From NCBI GenBank assembly GCA_964436345.1, contig CAYTCC010000040.1:1-11974 (forward strand): a stretch of DNA of 11,974 nucleotides, read 5' to 3'. Position numbers and translations under genes: made by a program. The notes below the pieces were generated by a model. That model worked only from the letters and a program-made list of their open reading frames with translations. It was not told the origin of the DNA and searched no databases. The DNA comes from GCA-002694895 sp964436345. Its GTDB lineage: Bacteria; Chloroflexota; Dehalococcoidia; Lucifugimonadales; GCA-002694895. How positions within the stretch are numbered: position 1 is the first letter of the stretch; each line of letters begins with the position of its first letter. Of this stretch, positions 1-6,903 are shown in pieces.

Positions 1-1421
1 CAATAATAAAATGCTCCAAAAAATGCAAAGACAACGCCTCCAACCATAGTGTAATGGAAATGTGCAACGACAAAATAAGTATCTTGAAGATATAGATCAG
101 TAGCAACGTCAGCAAGATAAATTCCAGTCAAACCTCCAATTGTGAAATTAAACAAAACAGCAGTGGAAAATAAAAATGGAGTTTTCAGAGATATTTTTCC
201 TTTCCACATGGTAGTCAGTCCTGCTAAGAAAATAATACCAGTTGGGATAGATATCAGTTCAGTTAAAAACATAAAAGGCGCATGCAACCAAAGTTGCATA
301 CCACTAGTAAACATATGATGTGCCCAAACAATAAATCCTAAAAACACAATTCCAAAAATAGCCTTTACTACCCATGAGTATGCAAAAACTGGTTTCTTTG
401 AAAACGTTGATATTGATTCAAGTATGAATCCAAATCCTGGAAGAGCCATAATATACACTGCAGGATGTGAATAAAACCAAAAAACATGCTCAAATAATAA
501 AGCATTACCACCCACTCCATCGACAGGGTTGAAAAATCTCATTCCCGCAGTTCTTTCTAAAATAATCATTAATAATGCAAAAGCTACCCATTGTGTTGCT
601 ATAAGAGCTATAACTGAAGCTCCTAGAACTCCCCATACAAATATAGGGACTCTTCCCCAAGTCATTCCAGGAGCTCTTAATTTAATAATAGTTGCAAGAA
701 AATTTAATCCTCCCAAAATTGAGGAAACTCCAAATGTGAGAAATGCTAATACAAATAATAAACCACCTGTTGCGTTTTTAGAAGCAAGTGGTGGGTACGC
801 AGTCCATCCAGTATCAAAACCTCCAAAAAGAGGTGTTAGTAATAATAATACAGCCACTGGAGGAACAACCCAAAAACTTAAAGCATTTACTCTTGGGAAA
901 GCGACATCACGAGCTCCTATCATTAAAGGTACTACGTAATTAGCAAAGCCACCCATGAAAATTGCAACTACTACAGCAATCATCATTATTCCATGAAGGC
1001 TCATTAAGGTATTATAATCTGTTAAATTGAATAAATTTTGTTTCCCATCAGTAAGCTCTAATCTCATTAACATAGATAAAGCTCCTGCTAAAAAGAACAC
1101 TACAAGTAATATAACTAAATATTGTATACCAACAACTTTATGATCAGTACAAAATCTAAAATATCTTTTCCATCCACCTGAGTTATCATGAGGTACTGAG
1201 TTCAATCCAAACCATTCTTTCCCCCACACTTTCCACATACCAACTCCCATCAACCATCCTATTAAAGCAAATAAATAACCCAATGTAATTAGTGGCTCAG
1301 TCAAAGGAAAATTCGTTACACTTGTAATTGCTATTGCAATAATAGATCCAACAAGAAATCCTATGAAAGCAAATAACAATCCTTTTAATATAGGGAATAA
1401 TCCATTTGTTAAGCTAGCCAT
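1..1421 (-). CDS. coxA: Heme-copper oxidase subunit I, A2-like, C-terminus cut by window edge
   Basis: Catalytic subunit of a membrane terminal oxidase that reduces O2 and pumps protons; 473 codons are present and the C-terminal part lies outside the window. ATG at 1421 follows a GGAG ribosome site by 6 nt and lies 18 nt after coxB. Two membrane spans (about residues 10-32 and 43-62) precede the usual core, which begins near TDHKVVGIQY (92-101). Visible ligands: H143 and H456 (low-spin heme), H454 (high-spin heme), H319, H368 and H369 (CuB), and Y323 in YSHPAVY for the His-Tyr cross-link. D-channel residues N161, D172 and N179 are kept. The D-channel Glu is replaced by the Tyr-Ser of a YSHP motif, as in A2 enzymes such as Thermus caa3. 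Oddity: the K-channel Lys of PTGxK is Ile397 (PTGII), and Glu388 lies nine residues before it. Oxidase is the family call; the substrate is not proven. Confidence 0.93.
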   Translation of the reverse strand, partial: MASLTNGLFPILKGLLFAFIGFLVGSIIAIAITSVTNFPLTEPLITLGYLFALIGWLMGVGMWKVWGKEWFGLNSVPHDNSGGWKRYFRFCTDHKVVGIQYLVILLVVFFLAGALSMLMRLELTDGKQNLFNLTDYNTLMSLHGIMMIAVVVAIFMGGFANYVVPLMIGARDVAFPRVNALSFWVVPPVAVLLLLTPLFGGFDTGWTAYPPLASKNATGGLLFVLAFLTFGVSSILGGLNFLATIIKLRAPGMTWGRVPIFVWGVLGASVIALIATQWVAFALLMIILERTAGMRFFNPVDGVGGNALLFEHVFWFYSHPAVYIMALPGFGFILESISTFSKKPVFAYSWVVKAIFGIVFLGFIVWAHHMFTSGMQLWLHAPFMFLTELISIPTGIIFLAGLTTMWKGKISLKTPFLFSTAVLFNFTIGGLTGIYLADVATDLYLQDTYFVVAHFHYTMVGGVVFAFFGAFYY

Positions 1422-1439
1422 ATTTTTCTCCAGTTAAAA

Positions 1440-2222
1440 TTATTTTTTCTTTTGTGACAACCATTTTTCAAATTCTTCCTTCGAAACAACACTAACTTTA
1501 TTAGACATCATTGAGTGGCCCATTCCACATAATTCGGCACATTGAACCCTGTAATTAACATCCTCATCATAATTGCCTATTCGATTTGTATTAATATTCA
1601 GTGCTGTATACATTCCAGGGATAACATCAATTTTAGTTCTGAAAGCAGGAATCCAAAATGAATGTAAAACATCGTTTTCAGGTGCGGTAATATGAAATCT
1701 AATTAAACTATTATTGGGTAGAACAACAGTTTCTTTACTTCCTCGTATAGTAACAGAATCATCAAGGTTATCAGTATCAATATATTGATAACTCCATGCC
1801 CATTGCTGACCAGTCACTGAAACAGTTAAATCAGGAGTTTTATCTTCATGAGCAAAAAGTTCATTGATTCCTGTGAAGCCAGGATGCACAAGAACAGATA
1901 GACACAATACAGTTGACACAATCAACCAACCCCATTTCCAATATAAAATTTGTTTTACAGATTGTTTATCAGCAGACTGGGAAGCAATCTTATTTTTACT
2001 AGCACGAAAATTCATAAATGAATATCCAAGCATGACGCACACAAGAGTAAATATAGGAACACTTAATACTGTCAACAAAAAGAATGCATCATCAATAAAT
2101 ATTGCCTCTTCAGAGCCTTGGATTGGGAAAATATGATCTTGTACACTAAAAAGACCAATTTCTCCAATCAGTGTAAAAATTATCCACAAAAACAATGTAA
2201 TCAAAAAATCTTTATTCAACAT
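1440..2222 (-). CDS. coxB: Heme-copper oxidase subunit II with CuA site
   Basis: Electron-entry subunit: takes electrons from a cytochrome c through the binuclear CuA centre and passes them to subunit I. 260 residues. Three hydrophobic segments are seen (about 8-26, 46-66 and 94-113), one more than the two-helix norm, followed by an extracytoplasmic cupredoxin domain. The aromatic entry patch is GQQWAWSY. CuA ligands are all present: H187 (VLHSFW), then C228, E230, C232, H236 and M239 in CAELCGMGHSMM. ATG at 2222 follows AAGG by 5 nt. No heme c motif is fused to it, so a separate cytochrome c is needed as donor; the lipoprotein cytochrome c at 2573-3025 is the nearest candidate. coxB and coxA are 18 nt apart and surely cotranscribed. 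A perfect FNR-type box lies about 260 nt upstream. Confidence 0.94.
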   Translation of the reverse strand: MLNKDFLITLFLWIIFTLIGEIGLFSVQDHIFPIQGSEEAIFIDDAFFLLTVLSVPIFTLVCVMLGYSFMNFRASKNKIASQSADKQSVKQILYWKWGWLIVSTVLCLSVLVHPGFTGINELFAHEDKTPDLTVSVTGQQWAWSYQYIDTDNLDDSVTIRGSKETVVLPNNSLIRFHITAPENDVLHSFWIPAFRTKIDVIPGMYTALNINTNRIGNYDEDVNYRVQCAELCGMGHSMMSNKVSVVSKEEFEKWLSQKKK

Positions 2223-2262
2223 AACAACCTTAATTCATTTTGTAATATTAATAATCATTAAT

Positions 2263-2337
2263 TTATTTACAATCAAATGAATCACATTTGCAATCTGTGC
2301 ATTTACAATTAGGATTAATGCATTTTTCATCTGACAT
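2263..2337 (-). CDS. Tiny Cys-rich metallothionein-like ORF (24 aa)
   Basis: A complete ATG-to-TAA ORF of 24 codons just upstream of coxB (40-nt gap). Six of 24 residues are Cys, at 6, 11, 13, 16, 18 and 23. This gives spacing C-x4-C-x-C-x2-C-x-C-x4-C, which is mirror-symmetric, with Lys and Asp between and one aromatic residue (Phe21). Such density and the CxC pairs are typical of metallothionein-like metal-thiolate peptides. A role in holding or delivering copper for the CuA and CuB sites encoded downstream is inference. In-frame TAA lies five codons upstream, so this is not the end of a longer ORF. There is no clear Shine-Dalgarno site, which weakens the case. Alternatives: a chance ORF, or a remnant of a longer metal-binding protein. 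Confidence 0.55.
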   Translation of the reverse strand: MSDEKCINPNCKCTDCKCDSFDCK

Positions 2338-2572
2338 ATAAGCTTTTATTTATCTTGATTAATTAAATTTTATTTATAAGCTTTACCAAAACTAGGTTCA
2401 TTTGTACTAATTCCCATATTTTTAATTAGCTAATTAGCATATTTGCTTAAACTTCCCATCCACATATAATACAAATCAGTTGATAAATATCAAAACGTAC
2501 ATATGATTTGCATTTGTAACAATTTGCCATAAAAAATCTGGATATTAATTTATTATCATTATTATTTAAAAT
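2338..2572 (-). promoter_or_regulatory. Leader and promoter region of the coxBA unit
   Basis: This 235-nt stretch between the cytochrome c gene and the Cys-rich ORF has no convincing long gene. It holds the FNR-type box at 2480-2493 and a possible sigma70 promoter read toward coxB: TTGATA (2488-2493), 16 nt, TATTAT (2466-2471). It also has a perfect 14-bp palindrome TAATTAGCTAATTA (2423-2436) and a 10-bp direct repeat TATAAGCTTT at 2337-2346 and 2375-2384. A hairpin closes the upstream gene. A 15-codon ORF at 2370-2417 is too weak to call. The promoter call rests on -35 and -10 resemblance only, in AT-rich DNA. Confidence 0.45.
2480..2493. promoter_or_regulatory. FNR/CRP-family box TTGATAAATATCAA
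   Basis: Perfect match to the FNR-type consensus TTGAT-N4-ATCAA, both half-sites intact. Members of this family (FNR, DNR, NnrR) respond to oxygen or NO and commonly control denitrification and microaerobic oxidase genes. The box overlaps the -35 (2488-2493) of the best promoter candidate toward coxB, so it would sit near -27. That position suits a repressor better than a class II activator (-41.5). No FNR-family gene is in the window. Assuming 30% GC, a match to these ten fixed bases is expected about 0.06 times in 12 kb, so chance is possible but not likely. Confidence 0.6.
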
Positions 2573-2597
2573 CTATTCTTGAATAGATTTTAAATAA
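2562..2597 (-). terminator. Perfect hairpin at the end of the cytochrome c gene
   Basis: Inverted repeat with 17-bp perfect arms (2562-2578 and 2581-2597) and only two central unpaired bases. It includes the last codons and the TAG stop of the cytochrome c gene. The stem is AT-rich and the minus-strand sequence after it is A/T-rich but lacks a clean run of T, so it could be a terminator, an RNA-stabilising 3' end, or both. Its place between the nos-nir block and the separate coxBA leader supports a transcription-unit border. Confidence 0.6.
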
Positions 2598-3025
2598 ACA
2601 ATTATTGATAAAATATTCTCATCAGTAAGCGCTGGATTTCCTCCTTTAGGAGGCATATCAATCCCTGTTGTATTTTCTTTGTCTCCAGATGAACGACCTT
2701 TTTTAATAAATTGAAGTAGTTCTGCATTATCCTGGTCTTTAATAAATGTTCCTCCAATTAAATCTTTACCTAAGCCATCAAGTCCTTTAGCATCCATACC
2801 ATGACAAGAAGAACAATATCCCATGAAATCTACCTCTCCATCTACTAATTGATCCTCAATTGATTTGTGAGAGATCTCATCTGAGGATTGGTTCGATATA
2901 TTTTTAGAAGTAACTCCATCGTCGTTATCAGTATTAGATTTTTCATTATTATCAGCGCCGCCACATGCAGTTAATAATAACAATGAGAAAACTAATAATG
3001 TTTTAGTAAATAATTTGATTCCCAT
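2573..3025 (-). CDS. Lipoprotein mono-heme cytochrome c
   Basis: Small membrane-anchored electron carrier of 150 residues. Lipoprotein signal: hydrophobic stretch 7-20 and lipobox LTAC with Cys21. A polar Asn/Ser/Asp-rich linker (about 22-62) follows, then one class I cytochrome c domain: CSSCH at 71-75 binds heme c and M124 in MPPKGG is the likely sixth ligand. Start is firm: ATG at 3025 has AGGAG 5 nt upstream. It is last in the nos-nir block, and the coxB CuA subunit lies beyond the hairpin. It could feed NosZ, NirK or the oxidase; which one cannot be told from sequence. It may have its own promoter, since the 94-nt gap to nosL holds three palindromes. Confidence 0.92.
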   Translation of the reverse strand: MGIKLFTKTLLVFSLLLLTACGGADNNEKSNTDNDDGVTSKNISNQSSDEISHKSIEDQLVDGEVDFMGYCSSCHGMDAKGLDGLGKDLIGGTFIKDQDNAELLQFIKKGRSSGDKENTTGIDMPPKGGNPALTDENILSIIVYLKSIQE

Positions 3026-3060
3026 ATTCGCTCCTAAGATAATGTATGTATGTGAATATT

Positions 3061-3118
3061 ATGTATTTGAATACATTTATATACATAAATTTATGACACA
3101 AATAGGTACATATGTACC
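3061..3118. promoter_or_regulatory. Three palindromes spaced two helical turns apart
   Basis: The nosL to cytochrome c gap holds ATGTATT-TG-AATACAT (3061-3076), the perfect CATAAATTTATG (3084-3095) and the perfect GGTACATATGTACC (3105-3118). Their centres (3068.5, 3089.5, 3111.5) are 21 and 22 bp apart, so they would lie on one face of the helix. The outer two share TACAT/ATGTA. This could be an operator array for the cytochrome c gene; the last one may instead be a short 3' hairpin of nosL, since it begins right after that stop codon. AT-rich DNA gives such palindromes often, so the call is tentative. Confidence 0.35.
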
Positions 3119-3119
3119 A

Positions 3120-3650
3120 TTAGTGATTGTGGGTCACATGATTATTACCACTCGTAAAATAAGAATACAAAGGATCACCATCTTTATATTTTTTTGATAA
3201 TTCTAAAATATCCGTAATATTTTTGATTATCGGATTTGCATAATCAACAAAAAGTAATGCTTCATCATAATTATAAAATGCAATAACTCCATGCCCCATA
3301 GGTGTAATAATATTGTTATTAATCAGAAAATGAGCTTCATTAGCATTTATCCATGTTCCTGTTTGATAATCATGTACCCAAAATTTGATTACAGTATCAG
3401 AATTTTTAAAATAAGAAATAAACATACCACCTATATCATCAAATTTTTTTATTTCATTTTTATTGTTAATATAAGCTGCAGCAAAATGTGGATCACTGAT
3501 TATCATTGAACATTCCATGCATATATCTTCTCCATAATAAATTTCAGGAGCTTCGTGAATATTTAATTCAGATTGACATCCGTGAAAAATAACAATAGTT
3601 ATTACTACAGCTATAATATTGGGAAATAAATCTTTATAAACTTTGAACAT
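3120..3650 (-). CDS. nosL: NosL copper-binding lipoprotein
   Basis: Copper chaperone of N2O reductase maturation; it passes Cu(I) to the NosDFY complex for CuZ assembly. 176 residues. The N-terminal hydrophobic helix (about 10-24) ends in HGC with Cys25, a likely though imperfect lipobox. The family copper motif is visible as CMECSM, with C44, C47 and M49. The rest matches the NosL fold: the IGGMFISYF segment near 75, then WVHDY and PMGHGVIAFY. The tail ends in HVTHNH, a His-rich end that could also bind metal. ATG at 3650 follows AGGA by about 8 nt. It lies 12 nt after nosY and ends the nos maturation genes. Confidence 0.93.
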   Translation of the reverse strand: MFKVYKDLFPNIIAVVITIVIFHGCQSELNIHEAPEIYYGEDICMECSMIISDPHFAAAYINNKNEIKKFDDIGGMFISYFKNSDTVIKFWVHDYQTGTWINANEAHFLINNNIITPMGHGVIAFYNYDEALLFVDYANPIIKNITDILELSKKYKDGDPLYSYFTSGNNHVTHNH

Positions 3651-3662
3651 AATAATATTCCT

Positions 3663-4517
3663 TTAAAAATCCCTTTTATTTTTCAAAATATAACAACTTA
3701 TTATTAAAGGAATACATATAAATAATGCGGTAATAATTAGTAATATATATATTAACGATTGGCCATATGTTCTCATTGCATAAATACCGCCTGGCCCGAG
3801 TACTTCCAAATTATTATTTAATACAAGAATTGAGAGTATTTTAAATACTTGCAATGGGTTTATAAGAGAAATAGTAAATAATTGATTAACATTAAGTTTT
3901 AAGATTAATGATGTTCCCATAATTCCCAAATCAGTGAAAAATACAAATAACAACCAAGTAAATAAAGCTAATCCTAATGAAGTTATACTTTTTTTTGTGA
4001 TAACAGAAATCAATAGTCCAATACTAATGCTAATTAAAGCCAAGCAAGTTGAAAGAGCTATCATATAAATATAATTTGTTATTTGATAGGATCCAACTTT
4101 GAAAGAAATTAATATGCCACTTATTCCAAATCCAATTAACAGGGATAATGTAAGAGAAAGTGAAATTCCTAAATATTTACCTAATAAATATTCTACTCTA
4201 GTAATTGGCTGAGCTATTAAGTAGAGCAAATTACCATTTTCATGCTCTGAGGATATTAATAATGCTCCAAGAGATAATCCCATCAATGGAATAATTAGTA
4301 TAATTATATTTATCAGGGTTGCTGCAGTTCTACCAAATCCAGCTGCTCCATATATATGGGATTGAGATAAATCAATCCACGCAAATACAAATGATAAAAT
4401 TACAAATACAATTGTATAAACAATCATCCACTTATTGTTTTTAGCATCCCTCAATTCTTTGTTAGCAATAATTAAAACAGTTCTTAAATCTAAATTTATT
4501 ACTTTAGTTTTACTCAT
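3663..4517 (-). CDS. nosY: NosY ABC-2 type permease
   Basis: Membrane subunit of the NosDFY ABC complex, which couples cytoplasmic ATP hydrolysis to maturation of the copper-sulfur centre of NosZ. 284 residues with about six membrane spans (roughly 30-48, 66-90, 113-138, 148-170, 178-202 and 255-278). The SSEHENGNLLYLIAQPITR stretch (about 89-107), a short cytoplasmic coupling segment after span 2, is typical of ABC-2 and NosY permeases. Its ATG (4517) is directly adjacent to the TGA of nosDF (4518-4520), so the two are translationally linked; GGAAT inside the end of nosDF may serve as ribosome site. The pairing with NosF and the NosL that follows fix the identification. Confidence 0.93.
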   Translation of the reverse strand: MSKTKVINLDLRTVLIIANKELRDAKNNKWMIVYTIVFVILSFVFAWIDLSQSHIYGAAGFGRTAATLINIIILIIPLMGLSLGALLISSEHENGNLLYLIAQPITRVEYLLGKYLGISLSLTLSLLIGFGISGILISFKVGSYQITNYIYMIALSTCLALISISIGLLISVITKKSITSLGLALFTWLLFVFFTDLGIMGTSLILKLNVNQLFTISLINPLQVFKILSILVLNNNLEVLGPGGIYAMRTYGQSLIYILLIITALFICIPLIISCYILKNKRDF

Positions 4518-6854
4518 TCATATTCCATTTCGATTGTTTTCTACATACATATCTAATTCAAAATTATCAATCTTTATATGTGCTTGATTTAAACATAAAA
4601 TTGATTCAATTTTTTCGCTCATTGTGGTTTTGACTAAAATGCAATCGTCATTAATGTTTACATTAAATCCTTTATTCACCAATATTTGAAATGCCTCTGA
4701 AATTTGAGAATGAGAAACATAGATTGATAAAACTAATTTTTCTTCTATAAATTCTTCTAATTGCTCTGGTAAACATTCTTTTACCAAATTACCATTATTT
4801 AAAATTAAAACTCTATCTGCCAATTTCAATATATCATCTATACGATGAGAAGCAAAAATAATTGTTTTGCCTTCATTTTTTAATTCCTTGATTAAAGATG
4901 AAAACGATATTCTTGAACTAATATCAAGATTTGCTGTCGGTTCATCTAAAATTAAAATAGGAGGATCAGACAAAAGAGATATAGCTAAAGATAATTTTTG
5001 CTTCATACCTCCGGATAATTCGGAAATTGTTTTATAAATATGATTTTCTAATCCTATTCTTTGAAGCTCTTTCTTAATTATCTCACTGTTGACTCTTTTT
5101 AATTGAGAATAAAAATTCATAGTTTCTATTACAGTAAGATCTTCGTGTAAATTAAGTTCTTGCGGAACATAACCTATAAGATTACGAGCTTCCTTACCAT
5201 TTTTTTTAATGTCATATTCTATTAATTTAATTGTTCCTTCATAATGATTTAAGCCCATTATGCAATTAATTAAAGTGGTTTTACCTGCGCCATTTGATCC
5301 CCAAATTGCAATTGATTCACCTTTTGTGATATTAAAATTTAAATTATTATTAATATTTTTATTATTAAATTTCTTTGATAGTTGATTTATAGAAAGAATA
5401 GGATTAATAGAATCATCAAAAAAATATTCCTTATCATATGGAATTCTAAATTTTCTTACAAAAATATAGGGGATAAAAATCATAGTTAAACCTATACTAA
5501 AAATCCCAAAAGATAATATGCCAAAAGATATACTGGCATGAACTGGAGGCATGCGTATACCTTCTGGCACATACTCCTTCATCAATGGAGCAAAATCGAT
5601 TAACTTTGGCTGTGGTCGCACATAGGGTATTGCTTTCGCAGCAAAATCAATTGCTCTTGTTAAAGGAGAGTAAATATATATTTTAAATGATGGATATTTT
5701 TTGGTAAGATTTTCAAATAATTTTTGAGATTTATATGGAATATCTCCAATTTGATCATTATTTTCATCATATCCTGCATAATCACTCCAATAATTACCTA
5801 TCCCATTTATCGTCCAAACTATTTCTTGAAGTTGTCCTCTTCCCGATATATTTATTTGTTCTTGATTTTCCTTAAAAGTATTAGAAGAAAAATTATTACG
5901 CTTCACCGAAGGCATAAATTTCACCCCAATATCATTGAATGCAAACATATTTCCTTTAAATAACATAGTACTATCTATTTCTCTAGGTGAATTATCAAGA
6001 GATGCTCCAATACGATTATTACTAAAAATATTATTTTCAATTAACGCATCATCAACATCTTTTAAACCTATTCCAAATCCACTTGGGCCTCTATTATTAG
6101 AAATAAAATTATGAGAAAAGTTCAAATTACGACTATACATTAAAAAGGCACCCACAGAATTATTTAATAATTGATTACTTTGCACCAAAGCATTATCACA
6201 ATACATAAAATGCAATCCGTAACGTCCTTCAGAAATTTCATTCTTTCTTATATAAAGTCTATTTGAATACCAAAGAATGAGATCTCTGCCTCCATAAATT
6301 TTGTTATTTTCTACAATCACATCGTCGCTATACCATATTCGAATAGGATCACCTCTTCTTGGTAAAGCAAGGTTTTTAGAATTAATAATATTATTTATAA
6401 TTGTGGAATTTGATGCTTTGCGAAGATAAATTCCAAATAGAATTTCGTCAAATTGATTACCGTCAATAGTAACATATTTTGATTCAACAGCTATTCCTGA
6501 ATTTTCTTCATTTAAAACATGTCCACTATTTCTAATAGAAAAACCTTTGATAGATGTATTTGGAGCCAATATTGTTAAAACTGTTCCAGAGTTATTTCCA
6601 TCTAATATAGGCCATTCGTGCCCAATCAAAGTTAAACTTTTATCAATACTAAATCCCCCATAATACTGACCTCCATAAACATTTATCACATCTCCATTTT
6701 CTGAATACTTAATAGCTTCTTTTAAAGAATAAAATGTTCCTTTGGGTGAAATAATATATCCTGGCTTTAATTCATCTCCATAGGTAAAATCAGAGATAGA
6801 AAAAAAGCATACTAATAATAAAAAAATGAAAATATATCTTTTAAAATTTATCAT
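4518..6854 (-). CDS. nosDF: NosD-NosF fusion: periplasmic beta-helix plus ABC ATPase
   Basis: A single 778-codon ORF that joins two normally separate Nos maturation proteins. Residues 1-26 are a Sec signal (hydrophobic 8-20). Residues about 30-430 are NosD: right-handed beta-helix (CASH/parallel beta-helix repeats, many Asn-rich turns such as ENNIFSNN) and the GNYWSDYAGYDENNDQIGD segment. A membrane span (about 440-466) precedes a basic RKFRIP stretch, then NosF. NosF carries Walker A GSNGAGKT (about 519-526), signature LSGGMKQK (about 609-616), Walker B ILILDEP with TANLD (about 633-645), H-loop FASHR (about 666-670) and a C-terminal domain to 778. Topology is consistent: NosD outside, one crossing, ATPase inside. 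No Met codon lies between the span and the ATPase, so a separate NosF is not obvious. It starts 49 nt after nirK with GGA before ATG 6854. Confidence 0.93.
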   Translation of the reverse strand: MINFKRYIFIFLLLVCFFSISDFTYGDELKPGYIISPKGTFYSLKEAIKYSENGDVINVYGGQYYGGFSIDKSLTLIGHEWPILDGNNSGTVLTILAPNTSIKGFSIRNSGHVLNEENSGIAVESKYVTIDGNQFDEILFGIYLRKASNSTIINNIINSKNLALPRRGDPIRIWYSDDVIVENNKIYGGRDLILWYSNRLYIRKNEISEGRYGLHFMYCDNALVQSNQLLNNSVGAFLMYSRNLNFSHNFISNNRGPSGFGIGLKDVDDALIENNIFSNNRIGASLDNSPREIDSTMLFKGNMFAFNDIGVKFMPSVKRNNFSSNTFKENQEQINISGRGQLQEIVWTINGIGNYWSDYAGYDENNDQIGDIPYKSQKLFENLTKKYPSFKIYIYSPLTRAIDFAAKAIPYVRPQPKLIDFAPLMKEYVPEGIRMPPVHASISFGILSFGIFSIGLTMIFIPYIFVRKFRIPYDKEYFFDDSINPILSINQLSKKFNNKNINNNLNFNITKGESIAIWGSNGAGKTTLINCIMGLNHYEGTIKLIEYDIKKNGKEARNLIGYVPQELNLHEDLTVIETMNFYSQLKRVNSEIIKKELQRIGLENHIYKTISELSGGMKQKLSLAISLLSDPPILILDEPTANLDISSRISFSSLIKELKNEGKTIIFASHRIDDILKLADRVLILNNGNLVKECLPEQLEEFIEEKLVLSIYVSHSQISEAFQILVNKGFNVNINDDCILVKTTMSEKIESILCLNQAHIKIDNFELDMYVENNRNGI

Positions 6855-6903
6855 TTAAATTCCAGTTAAATTAAATAATATTTTTATAACATGTGAACTA
6901 GTC

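Noticed and set aside
529..939. 136-codon plus-strand ORF inside coxA
   Set aside because: It is antisense to the strongly conserved subunit I coding region, has no family features, and has a low-complexity Asn/Pro/Thr composition.
2370..2417. 15-codon minus-strand ORF upstream of the Cys-rich ORF
   Set aside because: No ribosome site, no motif, ordinary composition; likely chance in an AT-rich leader.
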